Notes: generated by a model not told the origin, from the letters alone. 42,270 bases of DNA from Synergistaceae bacterium (GCA_031274425.1 JAISQE010000021.1:1-42270), one strand, 5' to 3'; shown: positions 17,019-25,663, counted from the first letter of the stretch. A program made the numbers and translations.

Positions 17019-17061
17019 AAAGGGACGTTAAGACTATTTCAAATGGTCTTAACGTCCCTTT
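17019..17061 (+). terminator. Perfect 16-bp hairpin after rnpB
   Basis: AAAGGGACGTTAAGAC (17019-17034) pairs perfectly with GTCTTAACGTCCCTTT (17046-17061), and pairing can continue into the loop. It begins 12 nt after RNase P RNA and precedes mraZ. The ATTATTTTTATTG tract lies on its upstream side, giving U-rich ends only moderately in the rightward direction (TTTAGTTATT). Confidence 0.75.
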
Positions 17062-17076
17062 AGTTATTAACTGAGA

Positions 17077-17098
17077 GTGGTATTGTGGGGGAAAGTGG
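17077..17098 (+). promoter_or_regulatory. Candidate MraZ operator (GTGG repeats)
   Basis: GTGG occurs at 17077, 17085 and 17095, i.e. 8 and 10 bp apart, 43-64 bp upstream of mraZ, in the place where MraZ proteins bind arrays of TGGGN/GTGG-type repeats to autoregulate the dcw operon. The last unit, AAAGTGGC, resembles the box described in other bacteria. A fourth GTGGG at 17126 is part of the ribosome binding site. Confidence 0.5.
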
Positions 17099-17104
17099 CA
17101 AAAG

Positions 17105-17125
17105 TTGTCATTGAATTGTCATTGA
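17105..17125 (+). repeat. 10-bp tandem repeat upstream of mraZ
   Basis: TTGTCATTGA at 17105-17114 and again at 17116-17125, period 11, both copies identical. It lies between the GTGG array and the mraZ ribosome binding site. Confidence 0.85.
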
Positions 17126-17140
17126 GTGGGAGATTTTAGC

Positions 17141-17566
17141 ATGTTGATGGGAACGTACGAACATCGGCTAGATACGAAGGCCCGCCTTGTTCTTCCGGCG
17201 AAAATCCGTGAAAAACTGAGCGATGCCGTCGTGGCCGCCGCCGGGTTGGAAAATTGCGTTTCCCTCTACTCCGAGACGGAATGGGAGAATTTCTCGGAAA
17301 AAATCAAGAACATGCCTTTTTACTCGGATGACGAGAACAGGGATTTTGTGCGCATCATGTTGAGTAGCGCGCACGAAATTTTTATAGATGGGATGGGGAG
17401 GGTTTTGCTGCCTCAAGTGCTTCGGGAATATGCCCGATTGAATCAGGAAGTCGTTGTCAACGGAGTTCGTGACCACGTGGAAATTTGGGATAAAGAACTT
17501 TGGGCGACGAAGTGGAAGTCCGGTTTGGAAAACTTGCCCAAATTGGCGAAGAACGCGGGTTTTTGA
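17141..17566 (+). CDS. mraZ: Transcriptional regulator MraZ
   Basis: DNA-binding regulator of the SpoVT/AbrB fold that controls the dcw cluster it heads. At 141 residues it has the two tandem half-domains: GTYEHRLDTKARLVLPAKIR at the N-terminus and, about 75 residues later, HEIFIDGMGRVLLPQVLREY, each with the D-x-K/G-R-hydrophobic-P pattern. The ATG at 17141 has GGGAG 8 nt upstream; the in-frame GTG at 17126 is in the ribosome binding site. GTGG repeats upstream suggest autoregulation. rsmH starts one nucleotide after its stop, so the two are translationally coupled. Confidence 0.96.
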   Translation: MLMGTYEHRLDTKARLVLPAKIREKLSDAVVAAAGLENCVSLYSETEWENFSEKIKNMPFYSDDENRDFVRIMLSSAHEIFIDGMGRVLLPQVLREYARLNQEVVVNGVRDHVEIWDKELWATKWKSGLENLPKLAKNAGF

Positions 17567-17567
17567 G

Positions 17568-18512
17568 ATGTCGTCCCCATCGGAACACGAACCGGTGCTG
17601 CTGGCGCGAGTGATCGAGTTTTTGCGTTCCGGCGGCTCGAAAGACATGAAAAAGATCGTCGACTGTACGCTGGGTCTGGGGGGGTATTCCGAGGAAATTT
17701 TACGCAGTTTCCCAGACGCGCGAGTTTACGCGCTGGATAGGGATTCTTCCGCCATTGCCCGGTCGGAGGCCCGGCTTTCGGAATACGCGTCGCGCTTCAA
17801 GGCGTTGCACATGAATTTCGGCGACATGGAAGAGGTGTTGGATGATTTCGCGCCTTTCGACGCCTTCGTTTTCGACTTGGGCGTCTCCAATATGCAGTTG
17901 ACGGAGGCGGAACGGGGGTTTTCGTTCCAAAGCGACGGTCCGCTGGACATGAGAATGAACCCCGACGGGTCGGCTCAAACCGCGACAGAGGTTTTGGAGA
18001 GGCTTTCCGCGGGCGAACTGGCGAAGATTTTCTGGAGGTACGGAGAGGAACGTTACTCGCGCCAGATTGCGGCAAGGATAGAGGAAACCCGGAAACGAGG
18101 AAGTCCGTTGAAGACCACGGGCGAGCTTGTGGCGCTCATACGAGATGTATTGCCCGCGCCGGCGCAGAGGAAAATGGGCACGCACCCGGCCCGCCGCGTT
18201 TTTCAAGCGCTTCGCATCTACGTCAACGAGGAACTCGAAGAACTGGAAACGGGTCTTGCGTCGGTCAGGAGGCTTTCGTCTCCCGAGGCGGTGGTGATCG
18301 TTGTTTCGTATCATTCGCTGGAGGACCGCATCGTCAAGCATACGTTCAGAACATGGGAAACGGAGGAAAAAAGGGGGACTGTTCTCACCAAACATCCTGT
18401 ATGCGCCGAATTTGAGGAAATAGAAAAAAATTTTAAGGCACGTAGCGCAAAACTCCGGGGCTTTCGATTTTCCGCAAAAAGCGGACAGAAGATCCAACGA
18501 CAAACGAAATAA
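17568..18512 (+). CDS. rsmH: 16S rRNA m4C1402 methyltransferase
   Basis: SAM-dependent N4-methylation of C1402 in 16S rRNA (formerly MraW). 314 residues, normal length. It starts with the family signature HEPVLLARVIEFL, followed by the SAM loop VDCTLGLGGYSEEIL, ALDRDSSAIA, and FVFDLGVSNMQLTEAERGFSF; near the C-terminus VVSYHSLEDRIVKHTFR is diagnostic. In most RsmH proteins the loop reads GGHS; here it is GGYS. The ATG at 17568 is preferred over the longer frame because that extension would overlap mraZ deeply and lacks homology to the family. Confidence 0.96.
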   Translation: MSSPSEHEPVLLARVIEFLRSGGSKDMKKIVDCTLGLGGYSEEILRSFPDARVYALDRDSSAIARSEARLSEYASRFKALHMNFGDMEEVLDDFAPFDAFVFDLGVSNMQLTEAERGFSFQSDGPLDMRMNPDGSAQTATEVLERLSAGELAKIFWRYGEERYSRQIAARIEETRKRGSPLKTTGELVALIRDVLPAPAQRKMGTHPARRVFQALRIYVNEELEELETGLASVRRLSSPEAVVIVVSYHSLEDRIVKHTFRTWETEEKRGTVLTKHPVCAEFEEIEKNFKARSAKLRGFRFSAKSGQKIQRQTK

Positions 18513-18538
18513 AAGCAAACGAAGCGGGGGATGAAGAT

Positions 18539-18895
18539 ATGACCATGCGTAAGAGGAGACTTATTTTTACGGTAGCCGTGGTTTCATTTACGGCGATTGT
18601 CGTCCTGGGTTTTTTTCGGCTTCAAGTCTCTCGATTGGAACAGCTTTTGAGCAGTATTGACGGGAGCATCGAGCGTTATTCCGCGGAGGAAGTGGAGCTC
18701 AAGCAAGTTTTTTCGGGACTGGCTTCGCCCATAAAGATATACAGCTATTGCAAGGATATGCTGGGCATGGACAAAGTCAAACAAGTCGAAATCGTCAATG
18801 TCCCCGCTACGCATGTTGTCGCCATCCCCTCTCCGGAACCGCAAAAAGGATGGCGTTCGAGCGTATTTTCGATTTTAGGGTTCACTGTGAACTGA
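18539..18895 (+). CDS. ftsL: FtsL-type cell division protein
   Basis: Short bitopic protein of 118 residues in the dcw position of ftsL, between rsmH and the class B PBP. A basic N-terminus (MTMRKRR) precedes one membrane helix at about residues 8-26, then a coiled-coil/leucine-spaced stretch (VSRLEQLLSSIDGSIERY) typical of FtsL/DivIC, and a region beginning ASPIKIYSYCKDMLGM resembling the family's helix-turn before the C-terminus. FtsL bridges FtsQ, FtsB and FtsW/FtsI in the divisome. Sequence similarity in this family is low, so the call rests on topology and position. The ATG at 18539 has a G-run 8 nt upstream. Confidence 0.8.
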   Translation: MTMRKRRLIFTVAVVSFTAIVVLGFFRLQVSRLEQLLSSIDGSIERYSAEEVELKQVFSGLASPIKIYSYCKDMLGMDKVKQVEIVNVPATHVVAIPSPEPQKGWRSSVFSILGFTVN

Positions 18896-18950
18896 GTTTC
18901 TCGACGGGCACCTTATCCGGTCGAAATAGAAATGGAATATAGAAAAAACG

Positions 18951-20636
18951 ATGGCGTCCAAACGTTATTTTTTCAGCCCCTGGCTCTTTTTTATCGCTCT
19001 TTTTGGCTTCGTGATTTTGAAGCTGGTCGAATATCATTGTTTTCCGGATCCCCGTGTGCTTTCTCAGGCGCAGACTCAATATTGGAGTCGCACTCCTGTC
19101 AAATACAACCGAGGGTTCGTTCAGGACAACAAAAACAACATTCTCGCTTTATCCGTTCCCGCGTCCAGTTTTTTCATCGATCCTGAACGATGGTCCCCTT
19201 TGAGCGCATCCGCGCTTGAGGGGCTGGTCCCGGAAAGCGTTCTCAAAAAAATATCGGGGCCGCTGGAGGGCCGTTACGTGAGGTTGGTGCGGATGGTGCC
19301 GCCCGAGATAGCCAAAAAAATCCGGGAGCTGAACCTCAAAGGGCTTTATGAAGAAAAAGAGAAAAAGAGAGAATATCCCAACGGGACTCTTTTGTCTCAC
19401 GTTCTGGGTTTTTGCGATATCGACGACAACGGTCAAGCCGGCATCGAACTGGCATGGGATTCGACGCTTTACGATCCTCAAGGGTACAAGATAATGATCC
19501 GTCAGTCGGGAGGGCGTTCTCTGATAGTGGGAGGCGAGGGAATCTATGACCGAGGAACGAATGTTTCCATGGTCACGCTTACGATCGACGTGAGAATCCA
19601 ATACATCGTAGAAAAGTACCTGAACGAAGTCGCGTCCGAACATGGAGCCAAGTGGGGAGCCGTTATATGCATGAACCCAAATACGGGCGCCGTGCTTTCC
19701 ATGGCAAGCTGGCCCACTTTCAACCCCAATAACCGCGAAGAGCTCCTCAACTCCAAAAACATCATCAATAACGCGATTGGGAGGGCTTATGAACCGGGAT
19801 CGACCTTCAAGCCCGTTTTTATGGGGATCGCTCTCGAAAGCGGATTGGTGCGCACGAACGAGGTTTTTCATTGCCCCGCGCGGCTGAAAATAGCCGATGG
19901 ATTCATATCGGAGGCCTACCAAAAGGCTATGGGGGAGATTTCTACGGCCGACGTCCTCATCAAATCGTCGAATGTGGGCATGGCTCAGATTGGGACACGG
20001 GCCAAACCTCTCGATATGTACCGCGCTCTTCTCAATTGGGGATTCGGCAAGCCCAGCGAAATCGAGTTGAAAGGCGCGGAAAAAGGCATTCTGGCCTCTC
20101 CGGGGCAGTGGAGAGGCGTCGTGCCCGCGAACATCTCCATTGGTCAAGGGCTGGCCATGACTCCACTGCAGTTGATCACGGCTGTAGCGGCCGTCGTTAA
20201 CGGAGGCAAGCTTTTGAGCCCCTATCTTGTGCAAGAAGCCATGGACTCCACGGGTACGACCGTCTATCGGGGAAGTAAAAACGTGATCCGCGAGGTCTTG
20301 ACCCCCGAAACTAGCCGATGGTTGCGCAAGGTCATGCGCGAGACGGTACTTTCTGGAACGGGGCGGCAGGCAAACACGACGATCACGGAAATCGCCGCTA
20401 AGACGGGCACGGCGCAGGTCGCCGAAAAAGGGGCCTACGCGAAGGGTCGTCACGTGTCTTCTTTCGTGGGTTTCTGGCCGTACAGCGATCCGCAATACTT
20501 GATGCTCGTCGTCGTCGGCGAACCCACGAGCGGGAAGTATTACGGAGGCGAAGTGGCCGGCCCCGCGTTCAAAAAAATTGTCGAGGGCATGGCGGACTTG
20601 GAAGTTTTCGAGTCGGGCAGGGAGGAAATCTTATGA
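18951..20636 (+). CDS. ftsI: Class B penicillin-binding protein (FtsI/PBP3-like transpeptidase)
   Basis: Septal peptidoglycan transpeptidase, 561 residues. One N-terminal membrane helix (about 8-26), a pedestal domain with the R-G motif near NRGFVQDNKNN, then the transpeptidase domain. The active-site tetrad STFK holds the nucleophile S284 (EPGSTFKP); the SxN motif is S339-S-N341; the KTG motif is K484-T-G-T. No PASTA repeats follow, so it is FtsI-like rather than the sporulation or Gram-positive PASTA type. Its stop overlaps the murE start by 4 bp, indicating tight coupling. The ATG at 18951 directly precedes the hydrophobic segment. Confidence 0.95.
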   Translation: MASKRYFFSPWLFFIALFGFVILKLVEYHCFPDPRVLSQAQTQYWSRTPVKYNRGFVQDNKNNILALSVPASSFFIDPERWSPLSASALEGLVPESVLKKISGPLEGRYVRLVRMVPPEIAKKIRELNLKGLYEEKEKKREYPNGTLLSHVLGFCDIDDNGQAGIELAWDSTLYDPQGYKIMIRQSGGRSLIVGGEGIYDRGTNVSMVTLTIDVRIQYIVEKYLNEVASEHGAKWGAVICMNPNTGAVLSMASWPTFNPNNREELLNSKNIINNAIGRAYEPGSTFKPVFMGIALESGLVRTNEVFHCPARLKIADGFISEAYQKAMGEISTADVLIKSSNVGMAQIGTRAKPLDMYRALLNWGFGKPSEIELKGAEKGILASPGQWRGVVPANISIGQGLAMTPLQLITAVAAVVNGGKLLSPYLVQEAMDSTGTTVYRGSKNVIREVLTPETSRWLRKVMRETVLSGTGRQANTTITEIAAKTGTAQVAEKGAYAKGRHVSSFVGFWPYSDPQYLMLVVVGEPTSGKYYGGEVAGPAFKKIVEGMADLEVFESGREEIL

Positions 20637-22120
20637 AATTGTCGGCTCTTACTCAAGCTTTGGCGAAAAAAGGGTTTGTATTCGTCTATGACGGCGCGGG
20701 CGGAAACCCCACGGTTTCCGGCGTTTTCTCCGACAGCCGCAAGGTTCAGCCCGGATCGATTTTTTGTTGTATCGAGGGAGAAAAGAGCGACGGCCACCAA
20801 TATGCCGCCGTCGCGGAAGCCGCCGGCGCGGTGGCGTTTGTGTGCGAACGCCCTGTAAAGACCGATCTGCCCGTCCTTCTTGTCGAATCCACACGAGAGG
20901 TCATGGGCGACCTGGCCGCTCTCGTGTATGGAGAACCCGCCTCCAAGCTTCTGATGATCGGCGTCACGGGCACCAACGGCAAAAGCACCACGACCTATAT
21001 TTTGCGCAGTATCCTTCAAGCGGCGGGAATCAAGAGCGGTCTGCTGGGAACGATCGTCGAGAGCGACGGGAACCGGGAGCGCGACGCGGAAAGGACCACG
21101 CCCGAAAGCTGCGACATTCAAAGACACTTGGCGGCAATGGTGAAAAATAAGTGCGGGGCCTGTGTGATGGAAACCTCTTCACACGGTCTTCAAGTCGGGC
21201 GCTTGAACGGCTGTCGTTTCGACGTGGCCGTTTTTACCAACCTCAACTCCGAGCATCTGGATTTTCATAAAAATATGGAAAATTATTTTCAGGCAAAACG
21301 CCTTCTGTTTACGAAATACTCCAAGGAAGGCCGGGTCGCGGCGATCAACTCGGACGATCTTTACGGAGTTCGCTTGTTGAAAGAATTTCCGGACGCGAGG
21401 GGGTTCGGTTTCGCCGACGCGTCGGATGTGGAGTTGGGCATGGACGGTTCCTCCTTCACCGTCTCCTCCGCCGTCGGAAAGAGGGGAGCCGAAACGCCTC
21501 CCTTGTCGCTGAAAAGCCCCCTTGTGGGGGACTTCAACGTCACCAACGCGCTGGCGGCGGTTACCGCGTTGAGAGGCCGGTTCGACGATGCCGTCATCGC
21601 GAAAGGAATAGCGGCAATTCCTCAGGTTCCGGGGAGATTGGAAAAACACAGGATACCGAACGGCGCTTGTTGCGTCATCGATTTTGCCCATACGCCCGAA
21701 GCGCTTGGCAATATTTTGTCGGTAGCGCGGGGGTTTTGCAGTGGAAAGTTGATTTCTATTTTTGGGCACGGGGGAGGGCGTTATCCGTCCAATCGACCGG
21801 CATTGGGCGCTGTGGCCGCGTCTTTGGCCGATCTGATTCTCGTCACTATGGACAATCCTCGCGACGAGGACCCGGCTTTGATCGCGGACAGCATTGTGCG
21901 GGGGATCGAAAATCGAAATAGAGAAAAGGGCAAGGGGGCCAGATATCAGGTTATTTTGGACAGGAAAGAAGCGATTTCCACAGCGCTTTGTATTGCGGGG
22001 CCTGACGACGTGCTGGTGGTCTCGGGCAAGGGGCCGGAAAAATTTTTGACGATCAAAGATCAAAAAATTCCCTACAGCGACGCGGAAACGGTCGAAGAGT
22101 GGATACGGTTGGCCAGATGA
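20633..22120 (+). CDS. murE: UDP-MurNAc-L-Ala-D-Glu: meso-diaminopimelate ligase
   Basis: Adds the third residue of the peptidoglycan stem peptide. 495 residues with the three Mur-ligase domains: an N-terminal UDP-binding domain with FSDSRKVQPGSIFCC, the ATP loop G113-TNG-K117-ST, METSSHGLQVGRLNG and NLNSEHLDFHKNMENY in the centre, and the C-terminal domain. The motif D407-N-P-R410 followed by DEDP is the hallmark of meso-diaminopimelate specificity, as opposed to the lysine enzymes. It begins inside the last codons of the PBP gene (ATGA overlap) and overlaps mraY by 4 bp in the same way. murF, which normally sits next, is missing. Confidence 0.97.
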   Translation: MKLSALTQALAKKGFVFVYDGAGGNPTVSGVFSDSRKVQPGSIFCCIEGEKSDGHQYAAVAEAAGAVAFVCERPVKTDLPVLLVESTREVMGDLAALVYGEPASKLLMIGVTGTNGKSTTTYILRSILQAAGIKSGLLGTIVESDGNRERDAERTTPESCDIQRHLAAMVKNKCGACVMETSSHGLQVGRLNGCRFDVAVFTNLNSEHLDFHKNMENYFQAKRLLFTKYSKEGRVAAINSDDLYGVRLLKEFPDARGFGFADASDVELGMDGSSFTVSSAVGKRGAETPPLSLKSPLVGDFNVTNALAAVTALRGRFDDAVIAKGIAAIPQVPGRLEKHRIPNGACCVIDFAHTPEALGNILSVARGFCSGKLISIFGHGGGRYPSNRPALGAVAASLADLILVTMDNPRDEDPALIADSIVRGIENRNREKGKGARYQVILDRKEAISTALCIAGPDDVLVVSGKGPEKFLTIKDQKIPYSDAETVEEWIRLAR

Positions 22121-23079
22121 GCGAAACTGCTGTCGATATGAGATACGCGATTATCGCCGGGGTTTTGAGTTTCGGCGGAGGAACCGCGTTGCAACGCCTT
22201 CTAATTTTTCTGCAGCGGCGCTTGCGCGTGGCTCAGGTTCAAAAAAGTTATGGAGTCGGCATCGACGTGGAGGTCAAAAGCGCGACTCCGACGATGGGCG
22301 GAGTCGCTTTTGCCGTGTCGGCTCTTGTCGCTTTGGGGCTGGGATTCGACGCCGACGCCCTTCTCTTTTGGGGGTTGCCGATCGCCTGTGCGATTATTGG
22401 TTTTGTGGACGACTGGCTCAAGGTCAGCAATCGATCGAGCGAAGGTTTCACCAGCCTCCGCAAGCTGACGATCCAAGTAATAACGGCCTTTTTTTGGGTC
22501 GTATGGGCTTTATTGCAAAAGGGCCTCGTTTTATGGCCGGGTTTCGCGTGTCCGTTTTGGCTTGCCGTCCCCGTAACCGTGCTGGCCGCGGTTGGGATGA
22601 TGAATGCCGTGAACGTGACGGATGGGCTGGATGGACTGGCGGGAGGGACCTTCATGATCTCTCTGGGCGTGCTGGGATACCTTCTGACGTGTTCGAGTTT
22701 TTTGTCTGTGGCGTTTGCCGTCCTCCTAGGCGTCACGGCGAGTTTTTTGCTTTATAATGTTCGCCCGGCCCGCATTTTTATGGGCGATGCCGGTTCGCAT
22801 TTCTTGGGGGGCGCGCTCGTCGCTTTGTGCGTGCAGGGAGGCGCAATTGGAGCGTTGATCCCCGCCGGGTTCCTGTTTGGAATCGAATTGCTTTCGTCCG
22901 CCGTACAAATTATCGCGATCCGTAAATTCAATAAGAAGATTTTTAGGATGGCGCCCTTGCACCATCATTTTCAGCGCCTAGGCTGGGACGAAACGACGGT
23001 GACCTCGCGCTTTTTGGTTGTTCACGCCGTGGGCGCCGCGTTTTTGGCGGCCTTGTGCGTTCAGATTCTGGGTCTTTAG
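22117..23079 (+). CDS. mraY: Phospho-MurNAc-pentapeptide transferase (lipid I synthase)
   Basis: Integral membrane enzyme transferring phospho-MurNAc-pentapeptide to undecaprenyl phosphate. 320 residues, at the short end for the family, with about ten membrane segments. Motifs: SATPTMGGVAF, the Asp pair in FVDDWLKV, NVTDGLDGLAGG, FMGDAGSHFLGGAL and the MAPLHHHFQ loop near the C-terminus. The ATG at 22117 overlaps the murE stop by 4 bp; an in-frame ATG at 22099 would lengthen that overlap and is less likely. It is followed by murD after 3 nt. Confidence 0.97.
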   Translation: MSETAVDMRYAIIAGVLSFGGGTALQRLLIFLQRRLRVAQVQKSYGVGIDVEVKSATPTMGGVAFAVSALVALGLGFDADALLFWGLPIACAIIGFVDDWLKVSNRSSEGFTSLRKLTIQVITAFFWVVWALLQKGLVLWPGFACPFWLAVPVTVLAAVGMMNAVNVTDGLDGLAGGTFMISLGVLGYLLTCSSFLSVAFAVLLGVTASFLLYNVRPARIFMGDAGSHFLGGALVALCVQGGAIGALIPAGFLFGIELLSSAVQIIAIRKFNKKIFRMAPLHHHFQRLGWDETTVTSRFLVVHAVGAAFLAALCVQILGL

Positions 23080-23082
23080 CGG

Positions 23083-24477
23083 GTGATCGACATAGATACC
23101 AAGGTAGACATCAAGATAGACATCGAGGACTGGAGTTCCAAACGAGTTACGGTGATTGGAGCGGGGGTGAGCGGGACCGCTTTGGCCCTTCTCGCGCGTG
23201 GTTTAGGCGCGGAAGTTTTTGTGTCGGAAGAACGAAACGCGCTGGCCGGCGATGTGGCCGAGCGCTTGAGAAACGCGAATATCGAATGGGAGACGGGAGG
23301 TCACAGCGACCGCGCCTTTGAAGCCGACACGTTGTTGCTCAGCTCGGGCATCTCCCCCGGAGCCTTTTGCGTTCGAGAGGCGGAGCGGCGCAAGGTCCCC
23401 GTCATGGGGGAGCTGGACTTCGTCGCTCCCCGGATCGAGGGGCGTATCGTCGGCATAACGGGAAGCAACGGAAAAAGCACTACGACCGCGCTTTCCGGGC
23501 ATATCCTTCAGAAGATGGGATTCAAGACCGGAGTGGGAGGCAACATCGGCGAAGCCGCCTCGCTTTTTACGCGGGAACCTTTCGACTATGTGGTGCTGGA
23601 GCTCAGCAGCTTTCAGCTTCATTGGGCCCATCATTTGAAGAGCGCTGTCGGCGTCGTCACGAATTTGGCCCCGGACCACATCGATTGGCACGGGAGTTAC
23701 GAGAACTACGTCGCGGCCAAGGCGAAACTGCTGTCTCTCCAGGACTCCGATGGGTGGAGCGTCGTGCAGGATCGCGACTGTCAGGCGCTTCGCCTGGAGA
23801 AGTTCGGCAGGACGGTCGTGTTGAGCTGGAGCGAAAAACCGAAAAACGGGACGGCAGGGCATATTTTCATGGGGAAGGACCTTGCCGTATTGCGCCTTGA
23901 AGGGAAGGAGCATCCCCTTTTCCGGTACGACGATACGACGCTTCTGGGACGTCATAACCTGGAAAACGTCGCTATGGCTCTTGCGGCGGCGCGATTGCTC
24001 GACGTCGTGGTCTCCGACGCGCGAGAGGTCTTGACCGATTTCAGCCCCCTGGCGCACCGCTGCGAGCTGGTCGCCGCCGTCGATGGAGTGACCTACATCG
24101 ACGATTCCAAAGGAACCAATGTCGCGGCGTCGGTTACGGCGTTGACGTCCATTGAGGGACGTAAGATCGCCATCCTGGGGGGGAAGGGCAAAGGCGAGGA
24201 TTATGAGGCTTTGGCGGAGGCGGTTGTGAAGGAAGCCGACGCCGCCGTGTTGATCGGGGCGGAAAAAAATCGAATCGAAGCCGCGTTGAAAAAGGCCGGT
24301 TTCGCAAATACGCACCGAGCCGCCGACATGGAAATGGCCGTGCATTTGGCGCGGAAGCTCGCTCGTCCGGGAATGGTCGTTTTGCTTTCCCCCGCCTGCA
24401 CAAGTTGGGATATGTACGAAAGTTATAAAAAGAGAGGGGAGCATTTCCGTGCCGTTGTCCGGGGCCTGGAGAGCTGA
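23083..24477 (+). CDS. murD: UDP-MurNAc-L-Ala: D-glutamate ligase
   Basis: Adds D-Glu to UDP-MurNAc-L-Ala. 464 residues. The N-terminal Rossmann-like domain has VTVIGAGVSGTALALLARGLG, the ATP loop is G127-SNG-K131-ST, and VVLELSSFQLHWA and NLAPDHIDWHGSYENY follow; the C-terminal domain has YIDDSKGTNVAA and LSPACTSWDMYESYKKRG. The start is GTG at 23083 with no good ribosome binding site, presumably coupled to mraY. Its first 15 residues (IDIDTKVDIKIDIED) precede the usual beginning of MurD and are encoded by a short in-frame DNA repeat, making the extreme N-terminus unusual. ftsW overlaps its last 29 nt. Confidence 0.96.
   Translation: MIDIDTKVDIKIDIEDWSSKRVTVIGAGVSGTALALLARGLGAEVFVSEERNALAGDVAERLRNANIEWETGGHSDRAFEADTLLLSSGISPGAFCVREAERRKVPVMGELDFVAPRIEGRIVGITGSNGKSTTTALSGHILQKMGFKTGVGGNIGEAASLFTREPFDYVVLELSSFQLHWAHHLKSAVGVVTNLAPDHIDWHGSYENYVAAKAKLLSLQDSDGWSVVQDRDCQALRLEKFGRTVVLSWSEKPKNGTAGHIFMGKDLAVLRLEGKEHPLFRYDDTTLLGRHNLENVAMALAAARLLDVVVSDAREVLTDFSPLAHRCELVAAVDGVTYIDDSKGTNVAASVTALTSIEGRKIAILGGKGKGEDYEALAEAVVKEADAAVLIGAEKNRIEAALKKAGFANTHRAADMEMAVHLARKLARPGMVVLLSPACTSWDMYESYKKRGEHFRAVVRGLES
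23101..23124 (+). repeat. 12-bp in-frame tandem in the murD 5' end
   Basis: AAGGTAGACATC (23101-23112) is followed by AAGATAGACATC (23113-23124), encoding KVDI then KIDI. One mismatch in 12. It accounts for most of the N-terminal extension of MurD. Confidence 0.88.
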
Positions 24478-25663
24478 AGCGCGGCGCGGGGTTCGGGGAG
24501 GGAGGGTCAAAGAAAGTAGACCCTTGCCCGAGTTCTCGCTGGGGCGCGAAAGACGAGCCGCGCACAACATGTGGGCTTTATGGATCATACCGCTGGTCCT
24601 GAGTTGTTGCAGCATTGTCATGATCGCTTCTTTGACCTCCAAAAGCGGCCCGGACGGAAGTTCGCCGTACTGGCTGGCCTCCAGGCAATTTCTGTTTTTG
24701 GGGCTGGGTTTGGCGCTCATGTGTTGTTGCTACCTCACTCCTCTCTACGTGATTCGCCGTTCGAGCTGGCTTTTGTGGAGCGTGTCCGTGCTGTTGGTTT
24801 TGGGGACCTTGATTCCGGGGATCGGCGTCAAAGTGGGAGGCGCCCGCAGGTGGCTAAGCCTCTTCGGAATACAATTTCAGCCGCTGGAGATTTTGACGTT
24901 GGCCGTTCCCCTGTTTTTGGCCGATCGCCTGGCAACCTCCAGGCGGGAGGGTTTTCAATGCTTTTGCCGGCCGTCTTTTTCTCTCGCTATGCTCTCGGCG
25001 TTCCCTCTTTTTTTACAGCCCAATATGGGGGGGATTATCCTCGTTTTCGGCATCTGCATGTCGATGCACGTGGTGGGCAGGGGGTGGAAATATCCTCTTA
25101 TAGGCGCGTTATTTCTGGGGATGGCTTTTGTCGCGATGATTTACATGGAACCCTATCGCATGAGGCGTCTTATGGCTTTCATCGATCCTTGGGACGATCC
25201 TCTGGACAGGGGATTCCAAATTATTCAGGGCTTGGTCGCCTTCAGCAACGGAGGAATTTTAGGGGTAGGGGTAGGGAAGGGTCTGCAAAAGCTGAACTAC
25301 CTTCCGGCGGCTCACACGGATTATATTTTCCCGGCCATTGGGGAAGAGTTCGGCTTAGTGGGCACGCTTTTCGTCGTATCCCTCTACGCCATCTGGACCG
25401 TCAAGTCGTATTCGCTCTATCGGCGCAGCAACGATCCCTATACCTCCGTTTTGATCTGGGGGGTGACGGCTTCCATTTTATTCCCGATGTTCGTCAACTT
25501 TGGAGGCGTCATGAAATTAATGCCCCTCACGGGAATTCCCTTGCCTTTTTTGAGCGCGGGCGGAACCGCTCTCGTCTTTATGTGGGTGAAGGTGGGGATT
25601 TTGATGCGCGTCGGGAAAGAATTGGCCTTTCGCGATTCACCAGGCGGCGTCCTTCGGACCTGA
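24449..25663 (+). CDS. ftsW: Septal peptidoglycan polymerase FtsW (SEDS family)
   Basis: Multispanning SEDS glycosyltransferase working with the class B PBP encoded upstream. 404 residues with about ten membrane helices beginning around residue 41, after an Arg-rich cytoplasmic N-terminus. Landmarks: KVGGARRWLSLFGIQFQPLE (the region with the catalytic Asp loop downstream), FLQPNMGGIILVFG, DPWDDPLDRGFQIIQGLVAF, GVGVGKGLQKLNYLPAAHTD, IFPAIGEEFGLVG, and GIPLPFLSAGGTA near the end. The GTG at 24449 follows GAGGGGAG at about 7 nt and lies within the end of murD. An ATG at 24569 would give a shorter protein starting just before the first helix and cannot be wholly excluded. Confidence 0.93.
   Translation: MPLSGAWRAEARRGVRGGRVKESRPLPEFSLGRERRAAHNMWALWIIPLVLSCCSIVMIASLTSKSGPDGSSPYWLASRQFLFLGLGLALMCCCYLTPLYVIRRSSWLLWSVSVLLVLGTLIPGIGVKVGGARRWLSLFGIQFQPLEILTLAVPLFLADRLATSRREGFQCFCRPSFSLAMLSAFPLFLQPNMGGIILVFGICMSMHVVGRGWKYPLIGALFLGMAFVAMIYMEPYRMRRLMAFIDPWDDPLDRGFQIIQGLVAFSNGGILGVGVGKGLQKLNYLPAAHTDYIFPAIGEEFGLVGTLFVVSLYAIWTVKSYSLYRRSNDPYTSVLIWGVTASILFPMFVNFGGVMKLMPLTGIPLPFLSAGGTALVFMWVKVGILMRVGKELAFRDSPGGVLRT

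Noticed and set aside
23203-24720. 505-codon leftward frame over murD and ftsW
   Set aside because: Antisense shadow of two well-recognised genes on the other strand, with no domain signature.
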